From assembly GCA_018894105.1 (NCBI GenBank), contig CM032118.1:32158690-32222689 (forward strand): DNA of 64,000 nucleotides, written 5' to 3'. Below, in pieces: positions 46,108-58,688 of this stretch. The notes under the pieces are model-generated. The model saw nothing but the letters and a program-made list of their open reading frames with translations. It made no database searches and was not told the origin of the DNA. This stretch comes from Jacaranda mimosifolia. Its lineage: Eukaryota; Streptophyta; Magnoliopsida; Lamiales; Bignoniaceae. How positions within the stretch are numbered: the first letter of the stretch is position 1; each line of letters begins with the position of its first letter. Made by a program: the position numbers and the translations under genes.

Positions 46108-46853
46108 TGTTAGGAAAATTTATGGAATTGGCTATAAATAATTATGTGGCCTGAGGCGTGAACACACTTTCCTTAAAGTGATTATTGCCCCCACTATGAG
46201 TTTGCTACCGGGTTGAAATGGCAATTCACTTCTAGGATACAACAAAACCACCCGAAATCTGCGAATAGCAACTTCGAAGATTTGCCTCAAGACCTTTTAG
46301 AAAGCTTTTGAGTATACAAGAAAATTTGAATAGAGAAAAAAGGAAAGACTTGTTTTTTAGAAAATGTATATATATCTGGCACTCATGCTGAGCTATATTT
46401 ATATTAGTAGAAGACATCCTTTCTGAAGTATTATAATAATTCCTAGCAGTTGTATCATATAAATATAACTATTTCTTAAGAAGATACAACCTTTAATATA
46501 TGCTAGAAAAATCGCAACTCTTTAGAAGGACACGTGACTAATTCCTTAAAAGAAATTAGAATTATTTTCTTACCTGAAATTAATTTTCTGCAAAAGAAAA
46601 TAATATTTTCTTAAACACACGTGGCACTTGTCCAAGTGCCAGGTGCCAAGTGAATTATTTAAATATATAATAATATACTTTTTGGCTTCCCTCTATACTT
46701 TCCCTCCAAGTCTTAATTCAAATTATTAAGTGTGTTATTCTTTATAAAATAGAGGAGATTTTCTTACTTTTACAATGTGGGACAAACACACTTATATTCA
46801 AACTCAAATTCCAAGCTACAATATATAAATACATATATATATATATTATAACA
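46108..46853 (-). repeat. CopB 3' LTR
   Basis: 746 bases. Its left end on the plus strand is TGTTAGGAAAATTTATGG and its right end TATTATAACA. Paired with 51389-52134. Confidence 0.95.
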
Positions 46854-46864
46854 ATCCCCCGCGT
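46854..46864 (-). other. CopB polypurine tract
   Basis: On the minus strand CGCGGGGGAT lies directly before the 3' LTR start TGTTATAA. Position and composition fit. Confidence 0.7.
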
Positions 46865-47430
46865 AGCTTGTAATTTGATAAATCCATATACTCTTCCTAA
46901 GTTCTTGCATAGTAGAAAGTGTCTTTCAAATTAAACTTTCTATTAGTGCAAATACTTCAAAGTTAAAACAAAATTAGTGGTGGCCGTAGCTCAAACCAAG
47001 ATTTTATATATTTTAACCGAAAATATTACACACAAGACCTTATCTCGCTTCCAAAAGTTCACCGAAAATTTAAGCACGTACATGGCCTTGTGCTCCATCC
47101 TAGGATCATGAACACTTATAAAAGTCATCCAAACTTTTATTAGAAGTGGCACTACTTCTTGTGTTCACTTAGGTCAAGACCTTCCATATCACTGAGATAT
47201 AAAAAAAAAATTCTTCATTAAGAGTTCATAACTCATCCTCCTTTTATATTCAACACTTTGAAATACAAATCTCCAATGTTTCTTTAATCACTAATCAGTA
47301 GCTTGTTCTTACCCTTTAAACCTTCTAACTAGTGGTAGTTCTAGAAATAAAGTATGGTTCACACTACCGGTGATTATTTATTTATTTATTTTCTAGAAGA
47401 AAGGACTTAGTCCCATTCCTTTTCTAGTAC
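46865..47430 (-). other. CopB 3' non-coding region
   Basis: About 570 bases between the end of RNase H and the polypurine tract, without a supported frame. A similar long 3' region is present in CopA. Confidence 0.55.
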
Positions 47431-49560
47431 TGATGACTAAATCTCTTGAGAGCCCTTTTGTTAACGGATCCACTAGATTTCTTTGTGATCTCACAAAGAC
47501 TATAGTTATTATGCCCTCTGAGATTAATTCTCTAACATATTCATGTCTTAAGCCAATATGTCTAGATTTTCCATTAGATATTTTACTAAATGCCCGGACA
47601 TTGTTGCTTGACTATTGCAATGCAAAGAAATGGCTGGCATAGTTTGTGGCCACAACTTAATATCTAATAGCAAATTTCTCAGCCATTCTACCTCTTTGCC
47701 TGCTACTGCTAAAGCAATAAACTCAGCTTCCATAGTAGAGTGCGTAATGCAAGTTTGTTTCTTAGATGCCCATGGAACTGCTCCTCCACCAATACAAAAA
47801 ATCCATCATGTGGTAGATTTATTATTATTTACACTAGTTATCCAACTAGCATCAGATAACCCTTCTAACACCATAGGAAATTGATTATAAAATATTCCCA
47901 GATTTTGTGTTTGCTTAAGATAACCAAAAACTCTAGTGATATATTTCCAATGGTCACTACTTGGACTATGAGTAAATCTAGAAAGTGCACACACTGCATA
48001 CGCAATATCTGGCCTAGTGCAATGCATAGCATACATTAGACTTCCGATAGCACTAGAATACTCTAGTTGAGTTATAGCTCTTCCCTCATTTTTCTTTAAT
48101 TTGGATGAGGCATCAAATGGGGTTCTAGCTTCTTTTATATTCAAGTGTTTAAACTTATTTAAAATCTTCTCAATATAATGAGACTGACTTAAAGCATAAC
48201 CCCCGCTATGTTTTTTAACCTTGATACCTAAAATGGTATCAACTTCTCCCAAATCTTTCATTTTAAATTGTGAAGACAAATAATTCTTAGTTTCATTTAT
48301 TCCATGCATATTAGTACCAATTATAAGCATATCATCTACATATAAGCAAATGATCACACCATACTCATCATTAAACTTAGAATAATCAGCGCTATTATGC
48401 TTAAAACCGAAGGATAAAATAACAGAGCCAAATTTTTCATACCACTGCTTCGGCACCTATTTTAAACCATACAGGGATTTGACTAGTTTACATACCTTGT
48501 TTTCATTTCCCGGTAATACAAAACCTTCTAGTTGTTCCATATACACCTCTTCATCCAAATCTCCATCTAAGAATGCCGTTTTAACATCCATTTGATGCAC
48601 AAATAACCTGTATATAGATGCTAATGAAAGCAAAACTCTAATGGAAGTTATACGGGCTACAAGAGCATAAGTGTCAAAATAGTCTGTGCCCTCTTTCTAT
48701 CTAAATCCTTTGGCAACAAGTATGGCTTTAAAAGTTTGTAAAGATCCACATGTAGTATACTTTCTTCTAAATACCGACTTACATCCTATAGGCTTTGAAC
48801 CAAGAGGTAAATCTGTTAGAACCCAAGTATTGTTTGCTAACAATGAGTCCATTTCATCATTAATTGCCTCCTTCCAGAATGCAATATCTCTAGATGACAT
48901 TGCTTCTTTAAAGTCCTTAGGATCATCTTCTAAATTAAATAATATGGGTATTTTTCCAATTATACTTTCCCTAGTTGCCTCAAAAACATAGTATATAAAG
49001 TTAGAATCAGTTTTCTTTTCAATCCTTCCTCTTTGGATTCTCCTCACTTCACTAAGAGCATCAATGGACTTTCTTTTATGTCCAAGAGTAAGATCAGAAT
49101 TGATATCTTGTGTTTGCGTTGATTTTGCAGGATTTTCTCCCAAAAATTTATTCTCAAAAAATTCAACATCTCTAGATTCAACTATAACATTTGAATCTAA
49201 GTCAAAAAGCCTATAAGCTTTCGAATTTTCTGCATAGCCAACAAACAGACATTTCAAGGCTCTAGGTCCTAACTTTGTTCTCTTATGATCACTTATTCTA
49301 TAAAAAGCTAGACACCCCCAAACTCTAAGATAACTTAGAAATGGTTTTCGACCTCTCCATAACTCATATGGAGATACTTTCAATTTCTTGGAGGGTATTT
49401 TATTATGCACGTGGCAAGATGTTAATAATGCCTCACCCCATAGATTATTAGGTAGATTTGAGTTTAATAGCATTGCATTAGTCATGTCAACTAATGTTCT
49501 ATTTTCCCTCTCTGCTAGTCCATTTTGTTGTGGAGTGTGAGGTGCACTACATTGGTGTAT
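47431..49560 (-). pseudogene. pol: CopB integrase end, reverse transcriptase and RNase H
   Basis: One frame, interrupted by few stops, runs from 49485 to 47548. The integrase end (NNLWGEALLTSCHVHNKIP, WGCLAFYRISDH) leads into reverse transcriptase (LADNTWVLTDLP-like start, GCKSVFRRKYTTCG, KAILVAKGF). TAG stops lie near 48694 and 48457, both where relatives have Gln. The YVDD box is at 48342-48331. RNase H continues past a TGA near 47805 (relatives have Gly) to [19 protein letters not shown] frameshift near 47560 spoils the last part. This is the best-kept polymerase in the window. Confidence 0.92.
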
Positions 49561-50440
49561 TATACAATTCTCTTCACAAAAGAGAGAGAATTCATTTGGA
49601 AAATATTCCCCTCCTCGATCACTTCAAAGAGTTTTAATTTTCCTTCATGTTTGGTTTTCAACAACTACGTACTTTATATGCCTTAAATTTATCAAAGGCT
49701 TCATTCTTCATTTTCATGAGATAAACATGTGTAAATCGCGTATAATCATCTATAAATGTAATAAAATACCTATTTCCTCCATGAGTTAAGATGCCATTTA
49801 ATTCACAAATATCAGAATGGATAATATCTAAAAACTCAGAATTTCTTTCAATTTTAGAAAATGGTTTTCTACACATTTTTGCTTGAATGCATATTTCACA
49901 TTTTTTATTATCTTCTTTATCATAAGAAATTAATTCATGATCAGACATAAATTTTAAATAACGATAATTTACATGAACTAATCTAAAGTGCCATAAAGAA
50001 CAAGAAGATAACTCAAGAAAGTCAATCGAAACACTCATTTTATTCATGACATTTGCATCAGTACACAGTTTGAACATTCCATCACAATAGTAACCCTTTC
50101 CTACAAATACACCATTCTTGGATAAAATTATTTTATCAGACTCAATGATAGCCTTCAAGCCTTGTTTGTTTAAAAGAGAAACAGAAACTAGATTCTTGCG
50201 AATTTCTGGAACATGAAGAACATTGGTCAACAACATCTTCTTTCTAGAGGTGAATTGAACTTCAACATTTCCTTTCCCAAGAACAGCTGTTGCATCAGCA
50301 TTTCCCATCAAAACTTATGTCATTCAACAGCTTCTTCATAACTTTTGAAACGGCTTCTGTCATTACAAACATGAATGGTGGCACCAGAATCATACCACCA
50401 TTCAGTGGAGTTAACTGTTGCTACCATGCTCACTTCACTA
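49561..50440 (-). pseudogene. pol: CopB protease and integrase core, broken
   Basis: The protease signature WWYDSGATIHVCND lies at about 50400-50360 with its D-S-G intact (50391-50383). A frameshift near 50320 is followed by the open stretch 50311-49658: ending of protease, pre-integrase zinc region (LWHFRLVHVN, CEICIQAKM) and the integrase core start (HSDICELNG, FITFIDDYTRF). Two TGA stops then lie close together (about 49645 and 49620) before SDRGGEYFPNEF; relatives have Gly and Arg there. NGLAEREN with the catalytic Glu follows. Confidence 0.9.
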
Positions 50441-50529
50441 ACTACATCAATATGCCAATTCTGCACCATGGCTATGAGTTCATTGATGTTTTTTTCAGTG
50501 ACTTGAACACTTGGTGGAACATTGCTTTT

Positions 50530-51366
50530 AGCTTGAGCATTGGATTGATTTTCCCATTTTTGTTTCTTTCTTGCTCGACAGTCTCGTTTGAGATGTCACT
50601 TTTTCCCGTAGTTATAACATGTGATGTTTTTCTTCTTTTTGGAATCAACATCTGAGGACTTTCTTTTCTTTCCTCTACTCAAATTGTTGCCCCCTTCTAA
50701 AAAATAGTTCACCTTTGGGCCAGACTACACACCATGCACCTTTTCACGAATTCGAGTTTCCTCTTCAATGCGCAAATGTTTTAGCAATTGATCAACAGAA
50801 AAATCTTCCACTGAATGAAGTAATTTCTTTCTATAGTCATTCCAACTTGTAGGAAGTTTGGCAATAATTGCCCCTATTTGTATTGCTTGGGGAATTTCAA
50901 TTTTCAAATCTTTAAGTTTAGACACATATATTTGCATTTCATGTACTTGATCCATAATTGGAAGATTATCACGCATAAGGAACTCAAAATATTTCATAAC
51001 CAAAAACTTATCTGTGCCTTGCTTTTTGTTGTTGTACTTGTTCTCCAAAGCACTCCAGATTTCTAGTGGTGATTTGATTGAAGCATACAGATTGAACAAA
51101 CGATCGGATAGTGAGTTCAGGATGTGTCCACCACATATCACTTTATTTTCCTTTCTTTTAGCACGAACAACCTTGATAGCATCTGAGTCATCATCCCTTG
51201 GTGGTACAGCAGGCTGATTCGGGTCTAGTACATAGGCAACCTTTAAAGTAGTAAGCAGGAACATCATCTTGTCCTTCCAGCAGGGATAGTTTGTCCCATC
51301 AAAATAGTTCAGCTTAACAAAATCCTGATTCATCATCTTTATTTCGGAATTCGAGCGAGACTCCAT
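50530..51366 (-). pseudogene. gag: CopB gag, zinc knuckle broken
   Basis: ATG 51366 (MESRSNSEIKMMNQDF) is 22 bases inside the 5' LTR end, the expected gag start. The capsid region is open to 50725: FDGTNYPCWKDKMMFLL, VICGGHILNSLSDRL, WSALENKYNNKKQGTDKF (UBN2-type). Past the stop, the zinc knuckle at about 50620-50580 reads CYNYGKK, stop, HLKRDC. So the second Cys is Tyr and the next Gly or Trp position is TGA. Confidence 0.9.
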
Positions 51367-51371
51367 TGTTT

Positions 51372-51388
51372 CATAATCACTTTAGGAT
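51372..51388 (-). other. CopB primer-site position, non-canonical
   Basis: The minus-strand text directly after the 5' LTR is ATCCTAAAGTGATTATG. It lacks the TGG start of a normal tRNA-3'-end site and resembles the same position in CopA (2103-2118). Confidence 0.4.
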
Positions 51389-52134
51389 TGCTACGAAGAT
51401 TTATAGAATTGGCTATAAATAATTTATGTGGCTTGAGGCGTGAACACACTTGCTTTAAAATGATTATTGCCCCCACTATGAGTTTGCTACCGGGTTGAAA
51501 TGACAATTCACTTCTAGGATACAACAAAACCACCCGAAATCTGCGAACAACAACTTCGAAGATTTTCCTTTAGACCTTTTAGAAAGCTTTTGAGTATACA
51601 AGAAAATTTGAATAGAGAAGAAAGGAAAGAATTGTTGTTTTGAGAAAATGTATATATATCTGGCACTCATGCTGAGCTATATTTATATTAGTAGAAGATA
51701 TCCTTTCTGAAGTATTATAATAATTCCCAGCAGTTGTATCATCTAAATATAACTATTTCTTAAGAAGATACAACCTTTAATATATGCTTGAAAAATCGCA
51801 ATTCTTTAGAAGGACACGTGACTAATTCCTTAAAAGAAATTAGAATTATTTTCTTACCTGAAATTAATTTTCTGCAAAAGAAAATAATATTTTCTTAAAC
51901 ACACGTGGCACATGCCCAAGTGTCAAGTGCCAAGTGAATTAATTTAAATATATAATAATATACTTTTTGGCTTCCCTCTATACTTTCCCTCCAAGTCTTA
52001 ATTCAAATTATTAAGTGTGTTATTCTTTAGAAAATAGAGGAGATTTTCTTACTTTTACAATGTGGGACAAACACACTTATATTCAAACTCAAATTCCAAG
52101 CTACAATATATATATACATATATATATTATAACA
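51389..52134 (-). repeat. CopB 5' LTR
   Basis: 746 bases. Its left end on the plus strand, TGCTACGAAGATTTATAG, aligns base for base with TGTTAGGAAAATTTATGG of the other LTR. It contains a TATATATA stretch near its right end. Confidence 0.95.
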
Positions 52135-52715
52135 TAAGATACATATTGTTTTGATGATGTTATACTGATATATTGTTATACAATTTGTTTATCTTTACTT
52201 CCCTGTACACATATGGAATTTACATGGAGTCTAATTCACAACGTTCACATCAAAGTCATGGTGAATATACTATATGGTCTAAGAAAAATAAATGAATATA
52301 TAAAGTCAATATACGTCGAGGACCCAGAGGGAGTCCAAGGGGGTCCAACTTTTTCTCATCTATGTAGGTTGACCTTATGGTAAAAATGGAAGTGGCTTTC
52401 CTTGGTTACAGCTATTTACGGAAACAATTGCAAAGGAAAAGTCTAAGATTTAAGCAAAGGGGAGAAAATAGCACAACTTAGTTTTATCTGACATAAGTTT
52501 TGGATGGGATGACAAAACCAACTGGGGTGACAAGGTTGGAGAAGTGCTCGACATGTTAGCTAGCAGTATGTATTTGCAAAATAAAATTTTTGTTAAATAG
52601 CAAGCTATGCATCCCATTTACTTTAACTCGAGATACCCGTATAAATATAATTTTACTTTTTTTTTAGTGGGTTAATTATAGAGATGTATCATTTGAAAGG
52701 AAACTGTTGTTGCAT

Positions 52716-53400
52716 TACATACTATGATCACGACAGAGTGCCTAGCGAGATCATCCGTGTAGAAATTTTGTCACGCACAAGAGCGTGAGGATACCGTTTT
52801 TTGGGGATAGGATTGCAGCTACCCATAACCTTAGATATGATAGTGCCTACTCCTTATCATCACATCAGTTTCCCAGCTCTCTCATGCACAAGTTGGGCCT
52901 TCCAACTCCACATCCATATCTTCTGGTAGGAAGAAGAGTCATGATCTAGTTGTGACCGCTATACACTCTTTCTGCATTTGCACCCGGCCAACGCCCCCCC
53001 CCCCCCCCCCCCCCCACTATATTAGAGAGTCGAGGTACGCCTGGGAAGCAGTACCCTTGTGGAAGGCCATATGACGCATGGCCATGGAGGACCACTTGGT
53101 CTCCTGGCATGGTCCTAATGATTATTATGGTTGGGGAAGGTGGCTATATATGGTGTCGTTTAATCGTGTTCTTCTACTACATTATTAATTATATATGCTG
53201 TAGTTATGTGTTGCTTGTTTTAGACTTTCATGTTTTAATGCTAATGGGACAATTTGCTTCCCTTTCACCTACCTGTTGCGCACCTAAACTTGATGTATTT
53301 TATGTTTGTTAATGCGAATGATCTTTTATTATCTGTATTCAATACCATGATATGTTTATTTAATATTATTTATACATGTAATCAAAATTCAACAAGCATC
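52716..53400. other. Unassigned sequence with poly-C tract
   Basis: Right of the duplication edge. It contains 22 C in a row (52994-53015). Several short open stretches cross the region but show no known domain. Such a long C run is prone to slippage and to sequencing error. Confidence 0.5.
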
Positions 53401-55400
53401 ACAATAAATCATTTAACTTTATTATATTAATCATCAAGAGTACAAAAAATAATTACTAATTTTAAGTTTCGTATAAGTTAAGTAATTTAAGCCTACTTTA
53501 CAGCAACACAAATCCAACTATATGTGAGTAATTAATTTTTTTAATGGTATTAACAAATGTTAAATGAATTGTCGGGCATATTTCTATATTCATTTTTGTA
53601 AATTTCTTAATAATGATACATGTGTGTAATACTATCATATAGTTGTTTTAATTGAATTTATATACATATACCACACATAGATAATTAATTTATATGACAT
53701 AGTATTTACATAAAATAACACATTTAAAATAAGTTTATATGTGTGCATAACTATATGTTCGCATACATTTTTATAAAAAATAAAATGACAATATCAAGTT
53801 TATTACAAGAATTTATTTGAGTACATAATTTTATTTTTGTTACTCCAAAAAGCAAATTTGAAATATAAAAATAGATTATAATTAATTAAAAGCAACGAAT
53901 TCATTATTTACTTATTTAACCAAATTATGTAAATTCAACTATATAAATAAATTTATAATGATCTTGAAATAAAATATTCATATAATTTATCTAATTTGTT
54001 TTTTTAAAAAATACAAACTAATTCTTCCAAAACCTACAACAAAATTCTCATGAACAAAGAACTTCTTATAAACATATCTCATAAATTATCTCATCATTAA
54101 TTACAACCTCACATCATATCCTCCTATCACGTCAATAATCATCATTACATTATTTTTTACAACCAATCACATTGTCTAAACTCGCTGTCATTTCTATTAG
54201 AAACTACATCTAACGTGTTGTCATAGGAAAATGGGAAAATGTGAAGAAATCTTACAATCAAACGCTCTATTATATTTTAGAATTTGATCAAATTTGATTG
54301 ATTATAATCAAAAGATTCCTTTTTCATACATATCAGTAAAGATTTATGTATGTATGGCTAATTTAAATAATACATTAAAATATCAATAAATCTCATTAGT
54401 TAACATATGATAATTTGAAATTTTAAGAAATTCACAATTAACAAATAGCAAGTGATTATATTATTCTAAATAATTCAATTTAAAAACTTAAAATTTGGTA
54501 AATATTGTATAATTATAGTCAAAAGACTCCAACCCATCTATAGCAGACAGCACATGTTATAACTTATCCGAAATGAGTAATTTAAAAAATATTAAACCGT
54601 ATCAATTATCACATAATTTTGAACTATTTTTTCAATATCTAATAAATTTGAGTAACAATTAATTAAATATTTTTTATTTACTTAATTAAAATAAATTTAA
54701 ATTTAAAAAATCATTTCATGCATTTATGAATAGCTAGGTAACTAATAATATTTTTCTAGGGAATAAAATTTCAACAACATAAAAGCCATTAAATTCATTT
54801 ATGATTAAAGAAGAAAAAAGGTTTCCTAATCAAGAATCACATAATGCACGACGGTCAGCTAATGGAACTTCTTTTAATAAACAGAAACATTAATAAGCAT
54901 CAAAAATTAAAATTTAGTTAAAATAGATGTAATTAAAGTCGAACATCCGTTCTTATATTGTATAGTCTAGATAATTATGAAGACATATCATCTAATTTTA
55001 GGGCTTATATAAAACATTTATATTCGACTAAACAAGTGTAATATTCATTACAACAGAGAAAATTTTATCAAGACTTGTTGATAAATTTAGAATTGAAATT
55101 CATAGTTTTTCTTTTTTAGTAAAGCCTTCTATGAAATTCATAGTTTATTTATTTATTTTTTAAGTAAAACCTTCTCCTTTTTAATAGAAAAAGAAAATAT
55201 CATTAGAGTGTAGCATGACACGTCATTTTGTTGTGAAGAGGATTTAGAAATAGTTTGTATATACGTATTATATTTAGAAAATATTTGACAAAATTTATGT
55301 CAGATATTTTACGAGTTCTCTTAAATTATAAGATGTTAAATTTTATATGAAAAAATATTTTAGAAGTATAGAGATAAAATAAGACAATAAAGCATATAAG
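53401..55400. other. AT-rich non-coding stretch
   Basis: About 2 kb of AT-rich text. I see no open frame of note, no repeat pair and no RNA gene. Confidence 0.55.
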
Positions 55401-56389
55401 ACACTAATAATGATATTTGATTTGGATTAGGATTGATCCTAACACGAGGTAAAGTTTGCGGTGTCTGAACCAAGCTCTAGGATCAACAATACTTGGGTTT
55501 AACCTAAAATTACGGTAAGGTCGCTAGAATCGCTGGGAAGGGCATCAACAAAAATCTTCTCACGCTCAAGTCAGATCATGATATCAAATAAATTTATACA
55601 AAGCAATATAAGGGGAGACAAAATAGAGAAAAAATATGGAAGTGAATAAGGTGAAATGAGATACCTAAAAAGTGTTAAGCATGGGGGTATTTATAGTTAC
55701 TGACACTTGGCTAACATTCCATGGGTGATATGGTAACATCCACTTCATACGTCGAGCTCAATTCAAGTATAGAAATCAATTCAATTCGAGTTTGGGTCAT
55801 GCGAGTTGAGCCTGACCCACTTCAAAAATGTGTGGATCCTACCAGATTTGAGGTGTTTTCACCATTTTAACCTCCTTTATCATTAATCCTTCCACTTTGT
55901 GAAATCGAAATAGAGAGTGAAGAGATCGAGCTCAAACTCAGACTTGACGAAATAAAGATCTCACTACTTCATGTTGACATGTGAGTTCACTATTATTTAC
56001 TTATGTTATCATTTACTTATATTATTTATATTTTATTTCCATTTATTTATTTGTTTAATATTATTTTTATTTATTTATATACATTTATTATATATATTTT
56101 TTGAAGATGAAGCATCCCTCAATCTCAGCCGTTGATGGAGCTTCCTCCTTCTATAGATATTCAATTACAATCTCGTGCTTACCAGTTTGAAAAAGTTCCA
56201 AGTCTTGTAAGAAGTTTGTTTGCATCAAAGTAACAGGAGTTCTAAGTGATTGATTTTCTATTTTTTACACAAGCTTTTGTTTGCACCTCTAAGTACTATC
56301 CTCTCTCTTCTTCTTTTTGATCTTCTTATAGCTTCTCCAACTACAAGTAAGCACATTCATAATAGTTATAGGTTTGTAAATAACAATCA
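55401..56389 (+). other. Possible decayed LTR or promoter region
   Basis: Moderate GC, with GGGTATTTATAG near 55686 (TATA-like) and a GCTCAAGTCAGATCATGA phrase near 55564 that resembles the text found in some plant Ty3/gypsy LTRs. It lies just upstream of a PF04195-like relic on the same strand, so it may be that gene's 5' region. Weak evidence. Confidence 0.25.
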
Positions 56390-58560
56390 TATTGCATTTG
56401 ATGTTGCAGAGTTGGGGTCGAAGTCAGCATCAACTAAGACTTCTAGCCCTCTTCTAGAGGAGTACTTAATAAACAACCTAAGTTCTAACTTGTTAAACAA
56501 AATAATTGCTTCTTGGACTTCATGCCAACCTTTCCCATTTTACCAAATGCTCGACCTTAGCTCACAATGATATTGTTAGGATATGATAATACAATCCCAT
56601 TATCATATACCCTTAGAATTTAGAATAATAATATCTGGAAACATGGAGTGTATGTATGATCATCTCCCTCGATGTTGCACTTTTCATATTGCGACATTGG
56701 ACATAGGTTTTGGGTTTCCCTTGGATGCTCAAGTTGAAAATATTCTTCTCAATCTTAGGATCTGCCCCAATCAGCTTCTTCCAAATTCTCTTCATCATGT
56801 CATGAGTTTGACAATAATGATGACACTTTGATGTTGAGCTTCATTTGAGAATTTTTTATCTCTTTATTCTTTTGTATTCATTTAGTCGTAATAGTGATAT
56901 GGGCTTCTTTTACCTCATAACCCAAAAGGACTGTAGGTGTAAGATAAACTCCTTCTTCCATGTGTAAGGATAGGAAAACTAAGTTTTTTTTCCTACAAAT
57001 TCCATTATATCGCCCCTGACATCTCAAACAGTCTTGGGTAATTGATAAGCCAAATTTCCTATCTCCCAAGTTGACCTAAGATGATGGTTTCATAGAGAAC
57101 CATTTAACTGCTACCCAGTTCAACACTCATTTACTTCTAATTGAGGGAGTCTTAAAGATGATTGGCGTGACTCTATCCTTATTCGCATCACTTTGATACT
57201 AAGCAATGATAAAGTAATTCTATTATTAATTTATTTGATCTGTCAATCTACTAATTATTTCTTTATTTTTGTTAGAAATACTGATAATAAAGAGTGCATG
57301 CATGAACAAAATACATAGAGAGTGGCGACTTGTGGCCTCAGTGAGTCCTCGTTCCCACTACTTCCTACTGCTCAAGGCACTCCTCCTAACCCCTCATCTT
57401 ATTAGGGCTTTAATTGAGTTGCTAGAACTAGTGCCTCTATGTTGCCTAAGGCTATTCCATCGATGTCATCTCCCTTATTCTATCATCATGGCAAAGCATT
57501 AGCAAATGAGGCTAGGAATTCAAAGAAGTGAGCTATGGCTATTCAGTTAGATACTGAATCTTTGGGTTCTTAACCTTTTTCAACATTTAGGATTCCTACA
57601 TTGATGTCGCAGGTTAACTCCATTGGTGATCCATCTTTAATTTGTTGGCAGAAGCTGGCCATCTTAGAAGGAATTTCCTAATGGAAGCTTACATTTGATT
57701 AAATAAAGAAGTCTAGCAAGGTTTTTAGCTGTCATACACCCCTTTGAGGTCACCTTTGGAAGCCTGCATTTGGGGTCGCCTATTGTCCCCTCTTAGAATT
57801 TGACTTCTAAATAACACCAATCTTTGGAGAAATATCTTTTCAGTTTTATGATGTATATTTGCTTATCAGAGATTAGGTCTCACTTTAAGGATCGAGTATC
57901 AGCCAGCTCGAGGAGCATATAACTTATGGCATGATTGGCCTGAGTGGGTTCCTTTCTTTACTTTTGATTTGCTTATTTGATCATGTTCATATCTTTTTTT
58001 ATTCAACATTGGCGTCCTCTCACCACCTCTCTCTCATAGTAGCTCATTATCATAACAAAGTGGCTTTGCCTTAAGGCTAAAGTAAGAAAACTTACACTGG
58101 AGATGGAGGCCTTGAAGGAGAAAATTAAGAAAAAGAGAAACTTGCACTGACTCTTTGTCCAAGATCTCTGAGACCTCTATTAAGAAAAAGAATGAAATGG
58201 TAGTTGAGTTAAAGAAAGTGAAACTTGAGATTTTGATCTTGAAAGCTGAGTTTAAGTAACAGTTGAAAAAGGTGATAAAGACGAAAATAATTAGTAGAGA
58301 AGATAAGTTCATGATGTTAAGCCACTATAAAGATCTAATGGAGCCTTAGAAGGGGCTTGCGACTTCATTCAAACCAATCTCTTTAATGAGCTATACCTCA
58401 AAAAAGCATCTAACAAAAGCTTGGACAATTTTTACGAGTGTCGCAATCAAATCATGTACTTGGGAGACCAAATGGCAGATTTCAATGTGGCGCAGCTCGA
58501 CCCACTAACACTGAGTACATTGGAGGAAGTAGCCCCTAATAGTAATGGCAGTGAATGACT
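56390..58560 (+). pseudogene. Second PF04195-like (putative gypsy-type transposon) relic
   Basis: After a splice-like TGATGTTGCAG (about 56410), readable protein text includes LLEEYLINNLSSNLLNKI, then HIPLEFRIIISGNMEC and GFGFPLDAQVENILLNLRI followed by CPNQLLPN (56600-56790). This order, with F-P-L and a later Q-L-x-P-N, is the pattern of the plant PF04195 domain. KTKFFFL near 56970 fits the family's W/K-x-R/K-FFFV stretch. Downstream, charged helix-like text (58080-58260) and a tail ending SNGSE at TGA near 58558 look like the family's coiled-coil C-terminus. Stops and shifts are frequent. A relative lies at 10190-12830. Confidence 0.5.
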
Positions 58561-58688
58561 CTTTCATTTCAACCTTAAGTTCATTTCTTTTGCTTCCAAA
58601 TCTAACTAACAACGATTAGTTGCTCTAGGTATTGCTTATTGGGGTTGAATCCTTTTGTTTTTTGACTTGATTTTTTTTATGTGGATAC

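Larger units (their letters stand above)
46108..52134 (-). mobile_element. CopB: Ty1/copia LTR retrotransposon, relatively young
   Basis: 6027 bases on the minus strand, with two LTRs of equal length (746 bases) and a perfect 5-base target duplication TAAGA (46103-46107 and 52135-52139). Copy A has the uninterrupted site near 13690 (GTCTTAAGATACATG). The LTRs differ little outside their outer 120 bases. Gag, protease, integrase, reverse transcriptase and RNase H are present in order and broken by few changes. Related to CopA in gag and pol but clearly another family. Confidence 0.96.
44120..52715 (+). repeat. Segmental duplication, copy B
   Basis: Direct repeat of copy A (see 1-14260). It lacks CopA, the hAT-like MITE and the 3.57 kb A-only block, and it contains CopB, which A lacks. 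Outside CopB it has no supported gene. Confidence 0.85.

Noticed and set aside
53109..53312. Hydrophobic 67-codon frame after the poly-C tract
   Set aside because: Short, without a known motif and without neighbours or a duplicate to test it.
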